Of a DNA stretch of 64,000 nt, positions 1 through 10,117 are shown in pieces (position 1 is the first letter of the stretch; each line of letters begins with the position of its first letter). This DNA comes from Eutreptiella sp. 'Long Island Sound 2002' (Eukaryota; Euglenozoa; Euglenophyceae; Eutreptiales; Eutreptiaceae): assembly GCA_964036045.1 (NCBI GenBank), contig OZ038387.1:58932427-58996426 (forward strand), read 5' to 3'. A model generated the notes under the pieces. The model was not told the origin of the DNA. It ran no database searches and saw only the letters and a program-made list of their open reading frames with translations. A program made the translations under genes and the position numbers.

Positions 1-749
1 ATTGCTTTAATCCTCTGGGCAAGGGTTTTGTGAAGAGGTTCATGGAGGACATGCACTGCAAACAAAGTCTTAGGGGAATCCTGTGAGGCACCAAAGTAAT
101 ACAAGTTCTCCAGGTTCGTGGGCTTTGATAACAACAATGACGGCTGTCATCCTCTGGAATCCCTGCAGCATTCAACATCAGGGTGTTCAGGGGTAGAACA
201 GAAGTTAGGTATGCACCAAGCCGATAATCAATGTGGGTATAGGCAACAAAACAGGACAAAGCTGTTTTTTTTTGTTTTTTTGTTTTTCTAGTCAAGCTGT
301 TTGATGGAATGGGTTGAGATCACTATTTCACAAAATCAACAGGTGCTGGGTGGGTAGTACCATGAGTGTTGGGTTTGGAGCAGCATCTTTGTTGTGTTCA
401 TGGCTCCCAGCTATCCGGGTGGGGCTTCCCAGGTTAGAGCAGCATCTGGCTGGTCAGGGTGTCGTTACAAAAACAGCTATGCCCATATAAATGTCAATCG
501 ATACAATTGCTGTATACAGATGACACTGAATGCAACCATCGGGACAAAAACCCTACAATTACTATCTGCACAGTGCACCTTTCAAGTTAATGTCCAAGAA
601 ACCCCAACAACGGGGGAACCAAAGGAAATTTCTAGGCAGAAAATGGAGGTTTCAACGCAGGACATGCAATCACCCAAAGTGCATAAAACTGTTGCTGGCA
701 AAATCAACCCTTACCAGGTGACAACCCCACCCCCCTTGTCTTACTGCGG
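1..749. other. No gene recognised
   Basis: I see no convincing coding frame, RNA gene or clear repeat here. A T-rich run lies near 267-287. The short open frames lack family signatures and codon character. Confidence 0.4.
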
Positions 750-1331
750 GCGAATCTGTCGGTTAGCGGCATAAATACTGGTCAGGGGTCATCCTGCTCT
801 GCACATGAGCTTAATGCACCTTGGGGGTGATTGTAGGTCCATAGCTTTAAGAACCCAGCAGGTACAAGCACAGTTAAAGTCACTACACATGCATCATACA
901 GCCATACAGGGATGTGTTCTAGAGCAAAGGGGTTGCACAGCTGACCCCTCTATTCTACAGGAGATTGTGGAGTCGGTATCGTCCATGCCCTGTCTAAGCA
1001 AAGTGGGAGGGGAGAGGAGAGCTTCATCTCGACCATCTGTAGTGACTCCAGAAGTGTAGTGACTCCAGAACTTCAGAGGTGGGGAGGGGATTGGAATGGG
1101 GGGTGGGGGGTCGGTCCTGAAAAATTGAGTTCGGGTGGAGGGGCCTTTGGAGCGACCCCTCCCCCTTCGGTAGGGGGCACCAAGGGCCAGTAGTCCTGAA
1201 GGCGCGCTGGGTGAGAATCTGAGGGGCTGTCAGTCGCTGTCAAGCTGGGAAACAAGGGGCTGGCCCTTGGAGTCCTTTCATGATGCCCTCTAGCTGAGAA
1301 ATATTGCCACTGGCCTGCAGCCCTGGCATGG
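750..1331 (+). repeat. Segmental direct duplication, copy 1
   Basis: This stretch recurs at 1651-2121, offset by about 901 bases at its start. Shared parts include the block around the words CATAAATACTGGTCAGGG and, later, CCTGAAAAATTGAGTTCG through to AGCCCTGGCAT. Copy 1 carries roughly 110 extra bases in the middle (about 965-1080), including a short internal direct repeat around GTAGTGACTCCAGAA. No coding function is apparent in either copy. Confidence 0.8.
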
Positions 1332-1650
1332 CACTCAGCCCGGGTGGTCTGAGACCCGCCGTGAAAGTGCCATGGCCTTGTGATGGTTCTACTCTTGAGA
1401 TCCCCGTCTGGACTCTGGACTCTGCACCTATAAATACAGATGGCATTCAGCAGCATGGAGGTCTTCTCACAAGCATCGCATCACTGTTCAACTCAGGGGG
1501 TGGAATTAACACCATCATCTTCAATATCCTTCAACAGGTGAATGCAACATGTAGCTTTTCAGGGCCTTTTGTTTGCGCCCTTTGCCCTCTGTGCTGCTCA
1601 GCCCAGGTTCTCTTCCTCTGTCCCTGCTGCCCTGATGACCTCAAGTGGCG

Positions 1651-2121
1651 GCGAATCTATCGGGTTAGCGGCATAAATACTGGTCAGGGGTCATCCTGCT
1701 CTGCACATGAGCTTAATGCACCTTGGGGGTGATTGTAGGTCCATAGCTTTAAGGACCCAGCAGGTACAGGCACAGTTAAAGTCACTACACATGCATCATA
1801 CAGCCATACAGGGATGTGTTCTAGGGGTTGCACAGCTGACCCCTCTATTCTACAGGAGATTGTGGAGTCGGTATCTTCCATGCCCTTGGAATGGGGGGGG
1901 GGGGCTGGTCCTGAAAAATTGAGTTCGGGTGGAGGGGCCTTTGGAGCGACCCCTCCCCCTTCGGTAGGGGGCACCAAGGGCCAGTAGTCCTGAAGGCTCG
2001 CTGGGTGAGAATCTGAGGGGCTGCCAGTCGCTGTCAAGCTGGGAAACAAGGGGCTGGCCCTTGGAGTCCTTTCATGATGCCCTCTAGCTGAGAAATATTG
2101 CACTGGCCTGGAGCCCTGGCA
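1651..2121 (+). repeat. Segmental direct duplication, copy 2
   Basis: Second copy of the 750-1331 segment, over 90 percent alike by eye apart from the missing middle and small indels next to G runs. The two copies end at the same word (CCCTGGCAT), so this looks like one duplicated unit rather than chance similarity. Confidence 0.8.
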
Positions 2122-2798
2122 TATCACCTAGACTGAGGAAGTAGGCTTGTGGCCCTCTTCCAGCCCCCCTAGCCCCCTGCCCCCCTTGGGTATAGTTCTG
2201 TACAAACTTGGTGCACAGCGCGCAATACAGCCCCCCCCCCACCCCCCCCCGACCCACCTTCATCCTTTGATCAGTCGGTCAGATGTACGTGAGTTGGACA
2301 AGGGACTGCTATGATCTCATTTGCTTCCGTCTCCGAGTACACTCAAGTCTCCCAGTTGGACGGGCTGGTGGTCGCATAACGGCTGGATGGGGGGTTAGTT
2401 GTGGGCAGGAAAAGACATCATGACAGGAACTGATGGATGTCTGTTGTGCTCGTGCATGACACTCCTGCACATCGCGCATCCTCTACTTCAGCCAATCAGG
2501 CATCCCAACCTGAAACCACATTCCTTGTACCCTCAGGCCAACTGCCCGAACATAGGCAAAGTGCAAGAAAAGCGTCGTTCAATGGCGTGCCAACTGTGGA
2601 CATGTGGAGGAACCCTTGCACTGCCCGCACTGCGCGCTACTTTTAGACTAGATTCCCCTGTGGAGAACCCCCATACCGACCCCTTCCAAACACCCTCAAA
2701 ATTAGGCCACCCTAGCTACCCAAATGCCCCTAAATTTATGTCACTCAAACTACCCTAGCTCAAGACAAATGCAAGCTACCTTCCCTTTATATAAGACA
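2122..2798. other. No gene recognised; C homopolymer
   Basis: Holds a C-rich homopolymer tract near 2229-2250. No supported gene was seen. Confidence 0.4.
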
Positions 2799-3053
2799 TC
2801 ATGCAAAATGCGGAAAGCCACGCACATATCCTCTTTTTTGTTCAATTGAAAGCTCACTCACTCTACCAGCTAGTCCCAAAGCCGCGTATGTGTCCACCTC
2901 ATCCTCAACTGGACCGGGGGGCAAAGTTTCTTGCAGGAGGGAATCCACGTCAACCTCTGTTTTCGACTTGTGGTATAACCACGCTTCCTCATCAGCAGGG
3001 ATGCGGCCTCGCATAGGGCATTCGACTGTGGTTAGGCAAAAACCGGGCAGTCC
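2799..3053 (-). CDS. Short acidic open frame, possibly a terminal exon
   Basis: About 85 codons are open on the minus strand and end at a TGA. From the internal ATG at 3014 the product is 71 residues. It is rich in Glu and Asp with interspersed aromatic residues (for example ADEEAWLYHKSKTEVDVDS), more protein-like than its shadow frames. I do not recognise a family. It could be the last exon of a gene, a transposon fragment or chance. No splice site or neighbour decides the matter. Confidence 0.25.
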   Translation of the reverse strand, partial: GLPGFCLTTVECPMRGRIPADEEAWLYHKSKTEVDVDSLLQETLPPGPVEDEVDTYAALGLAGRVSELSIEQKRGYVRGFPHFA

Positions 3054-3060
3054 GTCACGT

Positions 3061-3150
3061 CAACTTGGGGGGCCACGCCAAAGCGTGAGAGTCCATCACC
3101 CAAACTCAAGGGCCCACACCAAAGTGTGGGAGTCCATGGTGAAGATGAGC
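3061..3150 (+). repeat. Hairpin repeat pair related to the 48-bp array
   Basis: Two adjacent units each contain a short stem-loop followed by GAGAGTCC or GGGAGTCC: GCCACGCC-AAA-GCGTG and CCCACACC-AAA-GTGTGGG. The stem changes from GC to AC while still pairing. The same design, with an ACTCAAGGG lead-in, is repeated thirteen times at 47880-48486. Confidence 0.6.
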
Positions 3151-3230
3151 AAAAAAAATTGTGAAAAGGGGTGGAAATGGGTGAAAGTCGGTGAAAATCC
3201 AAAAATGCCGTATCCCCCATGTGGAAGAAG

Positions 3231-3352
3231 CATCAAAACCTACGCTAGGGGCAACAATGATGCCCCTAGTGTCACAAAGTATGGGTCTCCAGTGCGGCTA
3301 GACACCCAAATAGTTGCACTGCGCCCGCACTGCGCTAAGGGCGCCCCCTGTG
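3231..3352 (+). repeat. Dispersed repeat with a perfect palindrome
   Basis: This 120-bp segment recurs inverted at 11944-12056. It contains a 9-bp stem (CTAGGGGCA, 7-base loop, TGCCCCTAG), then a block ending in a GC-rich imperfect repeat around CGCCCGCACTGCGC. The two copies are nearly identical, so the family was probably mobile or amplified recently. Confidence 0.7.
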
Positions 3353-3544
3353 ACAAAGCAACACCCTCAAAAAAGCGAAATGCACCAAAGGACAACACAA
3401 ACAACACAGCATAGGGCAGTAACAGAGAAATATGACCTGCCACCGGCCAATACCCGTTCCCTTGATTCCACAACCGCAACAGCCATGATTCAAAAAAAGC
3501 GCAGTCCGGCAAGAACCCATGTTCAGACAAGATTGTCTTTGCAC

Positions 3545-3922
3545 AACAAGTGGGGAGTGGCGGGGGGCGGGGTGGGGTGGGGTGGGGGGGTGATCGGTGT
3601 TGCGCAACCTACGCTGTGGGTTTAGCAAGCCGCACAGGCTTGGCATGTATGAAAATCACTGCATGGCACCACCAATGCACAGCGCCCCGAGAAGACCAGA
3701 AACCCCTGGCAGAATGGATTGCCCGCCTAATGGTACACACAGTCCACGCAGGAAGGAACGGAATGACAAGATGCAAACCATTACAATCATGGCATGATCA
3801 CCCCCCCACCCCACCCCACCCCGCCCCCCGCCGCTCCCACTTGTTCTGCCAGGGGTTTCTGGTCGGGTTCTCAGGGCGCTGTGCATTGGTGGTGCGATGT
3901 AGTGATTTTCATACATGCCAAA
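3545..3922. repeat. Shuffled inverted duplications A-B-A'-B'
   Basis: Block A, the G-rich 3545-3592, reappears reverse-complemented at 3793-3845. Block B (3642-3718, containing GGCATGTATGAAAATCAC) reappears reverse-complemented at 3848-3922. The order is A, B, A', B', so this is not a simple palindrome and needs two inversions or a template-switch copy. B' overlaps the last codons of the LRR gene and supplies its stop. Confidence 0.75.
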
Positions 3923-5693
3923 TCAGCAGCGTGTGCAGCCCAGGTGCCTTCCTCAACACTTCAAGTGCTTGCGCACCACTGGCTCCTACGTCAGCGCGCA
4001 AAAGACGCAAAGTCAGAGTGTTCAGGGCAGGCGCCTCCCTCAGCCCTGCAAGTGCTTGCGCACCACTGGACTGCACATTATTGTGCGAAAGATCCAAACT
4101 CAGAGTGTGCAGGGCAGGTGCTTCCTTCAGCCTTGCAAGTGCTTGTGCACCACTGACTTCCACGTGGTTCTGCGAAAGATTCAAATGAAGAGTGTGCAGG
4201 GCAGGTGCTTCCTTCAGCCCTGCAAGTGCTTGCGCACCGCTGTCTCCCAGGTCATTGTGCCAAAGTTCCAAAGTCAGAGTGTGGAGGGAAGGTGACTCCT
4301 TTAGCCCTACGAGTGCTTGTGCACCAATGGCTTGCAGGTTGTTCTCCGTGAGATCCAAATGCAGAGTATGCAGGGCAGGTGCTTCTTTCAACCCTGCAAG
4401 TGCTTGAGCACCGCTGGCTTCCACGTGGTTCTGCAAAAGATTCAAAGCCAGAGTGTGCAGGGCAGGTGCCTTCTTTAGCCCTGCAAGTGCTTGTGCCCCG
4501 CTGGTTCCCACGTGGTTCTGCGAAAGATTCAAAGCCAGACTGTGAAGGGCAGGTGCCTCCTTGAGCCCTGCAAGTGCTTCCGCCCCGCTGGTTCCCACGT
4601 GGTTCTGCGAAAGATTCAAAGCCAGAGTGTGCAGGGCAGGTGCCTTCTTCAGCCCAGCAAGGGCTCGTGCACCACCATCTCCAACGTTATTGAAAGACAG
4701 GTCCAAATCAAGAGTGTGCAGCGTGGGTGCTTCATTTAACGCTCCCAGTGTTTGCGCACCAATGTGTCCCACATTGTTATATCCCAGATCCAAGTGCAGA
4801 GTGTGCAGCGCAGGTGCCCTGTTCAGCCCTGCAAGTGCTTGCACCCCGTTGTCTCCGATGTCATTATCAAACAGACCCAACTTCAGAGTATGCAGTGCAC
4901 GAGCTTCTTTAAGCCCTGCAAGTGCTTGTGCACCATCGTCTCCCACGTCATTGCTCCCCAGATGCAAATCAAGAGTGTGCAGCGCAGGTGCTTCCTGCAG
5001 CCCTGCAAGTGCTTGTGCACCAATGGTTTCAAAATTGTTTTTTTCAAGATGCAAATGCAGAGTGTGCAGGGCAGGTGCTTCTTTCAGCCCTGCAAGCGCA
5101 TGTGCGCCAATGTCTCCCATGTTGTTCTCAAAAAGATCCAAATGCAGAGTGTGCAGGGCACGTGCTTCTTTCAGCCCTGAAAGCGCTTGTGCACCATCAT
5201 CTCCCACGTTGTTGTCATCGAAATTCAAATGAAGAGTGTGCAAAGCAGGTGCTTCCTTTAGCCCTGCAAGTGCTTGTACACCGCTGTATCCCACGTTGTT
5301 GTACGCAAGATCCAAATGCAGAGTATGCAGCGCAGGTGCTTCCTTGAGCCCTGCAAGTGCTTGTGCTGCATTATTTCCAACAAAATTCCCACGGAGATTC
5401 AATTTCAGGGTGTGCAGCGCAGGTGCTTCTTTCAGCCCTGCAAGTGCTTGCGCATGATTGGATGCCTTGTCGCCCAATTTGTTCCAACAAAAATTTAGGG
5501 ATGCAGTGCGCAATGTTTGCATGCATAGGGTGCTCATCATTCGGGGGAAATAACGCTCGTGTGGAATTGTGTAACGCACATGTCGTTGCTGCAAAGCATA
5601 CCACATTGGTGTGCACAAGTGACTGCATACTGCCGTCCTTGAGAAATCGGAGATATGACGCAATACATCTACAGGCAGCTCATGTAACTTCAT
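3909..5693 (-). CDS. F-box-like leucine-rich-repeat protein
   Basis: An intronless frame of 594 codons from the ATG at 5693, with a TGA stop. I chose this ATG because the F-box-like segment begins there (MKLHELPVDVLRHISDF, with a later W and Y); the frame stays open upstream, but that part is proline- and cysteine-rich. From about residue 80 to the end run about 18 repeats of 28 residues with the consensus GAQALAGLKEAPALHTLxLxL plus NNVGD, the ribonuclease-inhibitor type of LRR. Such arrays form a curved scaffold for binding proteins. An F-box would couple it to an SCF ubiquitin ligase, but that domain is short and only inferred. The period is exactly 84 bases. The last repeat breaks off as HTLLIWHV where block B' of the neighbouring duplication begins. 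Open frames on the opposite strand across the array are shadows. Confidence 0.8.
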   Translation of the reverse strand: MKLHELPVDVLRHISDFSRTAVCSHLCTPMWYALQQRHVRYTIPHERYFPRMMSTLCMQTLRTASLNFCWNKLGDKASNHAQALAGLKEAPALHTLKLNLRGNFVGNNAAQALAGLKEAPALHTLHLDLAYNNVGYSGVQALAGLKEAPALHTLHLNFDDNNVGDDGAQALSGLKEARALHTLHLDLFENNMGDIGAHALAGLKEAPALHTLHLHLEKNNFETIGAQALAGLQEAPALHTLDLHLGSNDVGDDGAQALAGLKEARALHTLKLGLFDNDIGDNGVQALAGLNRAPALHTLHLDLGYNNVGHIGAQTLGALNEAPTLHTLDLDLSFNNVGDGGARALAGLKKAPALHTLALNLSQNHVGTSGAEALAGLKEAPALHSLALNLSQNHVGTSGAQALAGLKKAPALHTLALNLLQNHVEASGAQALAGLKEAPALHTLHLDLTENNLQAIGAQALVGLKESPSLHTLTLELWHNDLGDSGAQALAGLKEAPALHTLHLNLSQNHVEVSGAQALARLKEAPALHTLSLDLSHNNVQSSGAQALAGLREAPALNTLTLRLLRADVGASGAQALEVLRKAPGLHTLLIWHV

Positions 5694-5763
5694 CTTGGCA
5701 CAGAAACAGATGATCTGTAAACAGAGAACCCAAAATATCAATGAAATCTTTTGTGCTGTGCTG

Positions 5764-6400
5764 GTGCAGATGTGAGTATGGGGGGGGGGGGGGGCTGGAT
5801 ATCCACAACAGCAGGTGTTTTGACTATCTTTGGGGAGCAATTGTGCAAGGTGTCAATTAGTCCGATTGCAGATGCACCCTCAACACATGCATGCAGCCGC
5901 TTGGTGACTGCTGTAAAACACTTTTCATTACGTTTTATCGAGGCACAAGGGCGGGAAGAAAATTGCTCTGCGGGGGGGGGGGGGGACGCGGAAGCCCACT
6001 TTCCCAACCCCCCCCCCCTCCTTGGCCGCCGTGACGGGAGGGGGGGTTCAGGGCAAGGGTGCCCGACCTGCCGTGCCGGGGGGGGGGGGGGTCAACCCAA
6101 CATCTATGGCTCAAAATGATACCCACGTCGCGCTCGTCATTTTGACTACTCAAATGTGGGGGGGGGGGGGGGGGGGATTATTGGTGGAAAAAACTTTTTC
6201 GGGCCGAAATTTTGTGTTCCTGCGCCTTTGGCGCCAACATCCGTTCTTACACAAAACAAAGGGCCCGACACGGAACCCCATTTCTCCAACCCCCCCCCCC
6301 TCCTTCGGCAGGCGTCCATGTCACCCCCCCCCCCCCCCCCCCCCCCCGCAGAGCAATTTTCAGGTCGCCAAGTCATGGGCTCAATCCATACTATTGAGGG
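5764..6400. repeat. G/C homopolymer cluster with foldback ends
   Basis: Seven or more runs of G or C, 10 to 22 long, fall in 640 bases. The word AAAATTGCTCTGCGGGGGG near 5957 is repeated in reverse complement ending near 6363, so about 405 bases are bounded by inverted copies of a 19-base end that runs into a homopolymer. Glycine- and proline-rich open frames here are low-complexity artefacts. Confidence 0.6.
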
Positions 6401-7690
6401 CCTTGCCCCTGCTTGTTTGGGACCATCCTGCCTATTGGCGGGCCACTCCCGGCCATCACAGAAATACGCACGACATACGCTTCCATTACCGTCACGGACC
6501 GCACTGCGGATGCCTCTCTATTCAAACTGCTGTATTTTCAACCAACTACGGGGCCCATCTTCCTCATGCCCGTGCGATGAGTCCAGGACTCCCCCGACGC
6601 CAGTGATGGAGCGGGCCAATGGGGCAGCACTTGAACTGGGCACCTTTTGACGTGTTCATCCTGGGAAAGGCCGGATCATTTGCGTATGCCTGGCCCCAGT
6701 TGCGCGTGGGCATCCTATTGCTTTCACTCCATGGCCTTGGAATAAGCAACATGTACCATTAAGGGCAAGTTTGGAGGCATACTATGGGTATATGAGTGAG
6801 TGGGTGGGTGAGTTCGTGTGCCCTGTGCCTTATTTTTAAATTTTACAGGCATGTTTCCACCAGGGATGGATCTAACTGGGGGGGGTGGGTGTCCCTCCCT
6901 ACCCCCCCCCATCCCCCCCCCTGTTGTGACCAGGCGTCACAATATGCGTCACAAAAAACCCCGGTCACAGATTGAGCCACGCAGGGTACCAGGAGGCAGG
7001 CAGCACACCCCTTCACTTGAAGCATTCCAGGCAAACCATTGCATATTCCAGGAAACAGTTTTTTGTCTTTTTTGCTGGTGCACCAGGGTTCTTATTCACT
7101 GTCACTGTCACTGTCAGTACCCAGTACCCACAGCTGCACCCACAGCACCCACAGCCAGAGCAATTGCTGCGGTGCGACGGGCTGCACGGCTCCTTTTTTT
7201 TCGGCATGCCGCGGCTGAAACACACGGCTGATCACACCGAACACCCACCTTCTTTCAACCCATGACAGAACTATATCAAAGGCTGTCGGAAGGATGCAGC
7301 AGACAAATGAGCTGTTGCGAATGTCGTCAGTCTTGAGAGCCTACAGAGAACACAGTGTCAGTTGACACCGCGTCTCATCTCTCTGTCGCGCATGCAAGCA
7401 GAATGTCACAAAAACAGAATTGTCACAAAAACACAGGAAGCTCAGGAACACAAAGATGAGCAATCCAGCAACCATCCCGCATGCCCTCGGAAAGTACCAC
7501 TGCCCTCGGAAAGTACCACAGAGCCTTTTGGGTGTCACAATATTTTCAGAAAAGCTGTTTTCCCACTATGGCCTATTGTATTTTTTGTGACATGTCACAA
7601 TTCACTACCCCCCCCCCCTCCCCCCCCCATCCCCACCCCCTGAGTGGCGCACAAATTAGATCCATCCCTGGTTCCCACGCCGCAAGTGCA
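6401..7690. other. No gene recognised
   Basis: Contains CT- and C-rich runs near 6892-6920 and 7610-7630, and a doubled word CCCTCGGAAAGTACCAC near 7492-7520. I found no supported coding exon. Confidence 0.35.
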
Positions 7691-7693
7691 TGC

Positions 7694-8030
7694 ACATTTT
7701 GTGAAACGAAGAGGTTGAAAGGGGGGTACATCAGGGCCCTGTCGCTTCCTACCAACGGGATGGCGTCCCTCCTCCTTAACCATTAGAGAAGAATCATTGT
7801 AGGGTGGGATTCCCCACCACTCTTTGCATGTTGAACCATGGTTCACTCTTTTCTACCTTCTCTGTGGAGGGCAATGGTCAAGATCAACAAGCACAACCTC
7901 CCCCCCCCCTTGTTCACCACCTGACCAGTGGGTGGTCGTTGGACAGTGTTTTCAGGCCAAAAAGAGCCGTCTAATTAGGGCTGGTCGGTGGACAAGACCA
8001 TGAGCAGTTCTGCAGCCCAGGAGAAAATTA
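7694..8030 (+). repeat. 0.34 kb dispersed repeat, copy 1
   Basis: Matches 23041-23372 in the same orientation along almost its whole length. Shared words include GTAGGGTGGGATTCCCCACC, TCTGTGGAGGGCAATGGTC and CTGACCAGTGGGTGG. The variable parts are homopolymers or microsatellites. Partial copies lie at 63855-63975 and, more diverged, at 46228-46335. No protein or Pol III promoter was recognised, so the element class is unknown. Confidence 0.75.
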
Positions 8031-8457
8031 TTAAGATTTGCTCTGGAGAAGTATGGTCATTGTGTAATAACCATTAGCAGAGTGACCATAGTGGGCAATA
8101 GAAGACATTTTGTACTGTATCTGGAACAAAAAAGTAGACACTCAAAAAATGAAAGCGACTATGGAGAATCATGTATAACGGGAATGAGGCGGGGAAATCG
8201 TGTAATTGATTTGATTGATTTCCTCTTACTTGCTTCAATTGTCGTCCCACATGCCTGTATGTCATGTCACATGCATCATAATTGGCCCTACATCCACTGC
8301 AACTTGCTCCACATCTATAAAAACAAAGTTCCGCCACTTGGGTTGTGCCACGTGCGATCAAGTGGTGCAGGGTACAGGCAACAGGCAGCAGTAGAGCAGT
8401 CAATCCTAGACACTGCCGGGCCGAGTTTTGTCTTCTGGCATTGCTCACGCAGCGCCG

Positions 8458-9594
8458 CTAGAGGGACGCTGCCAGGTGTACACGCCTGGCCACCCCCAGC
8501 CCCACGGCCGTCACTGACTCGGGTATGCTGCCGCCCGCGCGTCCCACGTCATGAGGCGTCGGATCGTCATAAAGCGCATCGTCGTCCACCTCCAGCCCGT
8601 CTGCCGCCGGCGACCGCATGACCTCGAGGAATAGCGCCCCCGCTTGCTCGCCTCCCCGCACTGCCTACATGGCCAGGAACATGTCGACGATGGCCTGCCG
8701 TACCATCGTTCGCCTGCCCGCTCGGACACCCCGGAGCGCGGCCACGTCGTCGGCCGCGGACACCACCGCCGCCTGGAGCTGGTGCCCCCCGTCCTCGCCT
8801 CGGCCAGACCTTCCGCGGGCGCTTTTCAGGCGCCTCTGCCCCACCCGCAGCTTCCCCGTCAGGTCGCGCAGCACGCCGGCCCGTGGCCGCAAGGGCAGTG
8901 ATTGGACCCGCGGTATTTTGGCTCGCACCGAGGGCGCCCACATCTGCAGGGTGGTGCTTGGGGCATCGACCCACCCGAGCGTGCGCGCCTCGCGATCGAC
9001 CGGCTGCACGAGCGACCCACCCCGCTAGAATGACCACTCCGGCCCCGGGTACGCGTACACACGCAACATTTGTGGGGTGGACCACCCACCCCAGCGGAGG
9101 AGCCCCGGCGTCGGCAGCCCAAGACAGTGCACTTGCACCGCTCCATACTGGCGCCAAGCATGCCAGCGCAGAAGCGCACAGCTGGAGCCAAGTCGCGCGA
9201 CGAGGTCTCGGAGGTGTGCATGCAGTGTCGCCCGTGTCGGGAACCATGCCGGCCGCTGCAGCCTTTGGCGCCCCGCCAATAGAAGTTTCCTTCGTCGAAC
9301 CGGACAGTGACCGCCTCCTTCACCCGCAGCCCCAGGCTGACGCTGATGGCACCCAGGTCGCGAGCTCCCAGTCGGCTGGTGTGGAGCAGAGTCGGCACAG
9401 CGCCCGGAAGCAACCCATGGAGGCCCAGACTTTCGAGCCCGCGCCGCTGGCTTCGTCGTGGAACTTGGCGACCGCCTCAACGAGCTTCCAATCCATTGCA
9501 ACGACAATCTGCCAGACGCACTCGAACTTCTCCAGGACTTGCACGGCAGAGAGCAGGCGGCGCGGCCCGGAGTCGGATCAGGATTTGCGCACAC
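8458..9594 (-). pseudogene. GC-rich decayed coding frame, part 3 (in-frame TAG codons)
   Basis: A single minus-strand frame runs here interrupted only by TAG codons at 9025-9027 and 8665-8667, and it ends at a TAG at 8458 where the GC-rich composition also stops. The lower part reads like protein (for example LQAAVVSAADDVAALRGV, then the acidic LEVDDDALYDDPTPHDVG). I do not recognise a family. Whether the frame is real above about 9250 is doubtful, since another frame looks better there. It is either a decayed mobile-element or viral-type gene or, less likely, an active gene in which TAG is read through. Confidence 0.4.
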
Positions 9595-9910
9595 TCTGGA
9601 GGAGCCGGTCCTGAAGCGACTTGCACGCTAACGCCCCGGGCTAGCACTATAGCGTGCGCGCGAGGCACCCGAGCTCGGCCGCGTACCCACCACAGGTTTC
9701 CTTAGCGAAGCCGCGGATCGCACTTGCCTCATATGTCGCCGCATAGTCGTCTGTCGTGGCGCGCTAGAACTGTCGGATAGCCTCCACCAGAGCCACCGCA
9801 TCGGGGCTCCGAAGCTCGACGTCGACCTGCCCGTAAGCCCTGCCCACGGTACCGCTGCAATCCCGCTCGCTTGTGCTGCCAGCCCGACCTCTGCCAGCGG
9901 GGGCGGCAGC
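9320..9910 (-). pseudogene. GC-rich decayed coding frame, part 2
   Basis: Another minus-strand frame reads well across this span (VDVELRSPDAVALVEAIRQF, later VLEKFECVWQIVVAMDW). It is interrupted by TAG at 9764-9766, 9647-9649 and 9641-9643 and by one TGA at 9578-9580. The protein-like character continues on both sides of each break. It overlaps the part-3 frame, so at least one frameshift lies between about 9250 and 9350. No family recognised. Confidence 0.4.
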
Positions 9911-9940
9911 CTGCACATCAGCGCAGCCGCCCTGGGCGGG

Positions 9941-10030
9941 CCATGAGGCAACGGATACTGGGTTCGCATACGCCCCCGTGTCACAGGCGCATGGTCATCA
10001 CCACTCAGTTCAGTGTTTTGCCTTGGGCCC
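9941..10030 (-). repeat. SINE-like element, 3' part only
   Basis: Shares the terminal block (GGGTTCGCATACGCCCCC, CACAGGCGCATGGTCAT) with the longer copies at 25275-25512 and 31447-31670. The tRNA-like head is absent here. It sits within the decayed GC-rich coding region, between its parts 1 and 2. Confidence 0.6.
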
Positions 10031-10117
10031 TGGGTGGGGGGGGGGGGTATGCAGGCAGGCGGCATGACAGGCATCGTAGCGGCATCGACGCCCCCCCCCC
10101 CCCCCGCGCCCCCCCCC

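Noticed and set aside
3914-5457. Plus-strand Cys/Ala/Ser-rich frames opposite the LRR gene
   Set aside because: They mirror the 84-bp repeat on the other strand and have no sensible composition.
8458-9910. TAG reassigned to glutamine as the genome's code
   Set aside because: HMG-CoA reductase, the MsrB-like gene and the LRR gene together contain many Gln codons, all CAA or CAG, and none is TAG. One relic frame also ends at a TAG where GC content drops. Decay of CAG to TAG in mobile DNA is simpler.
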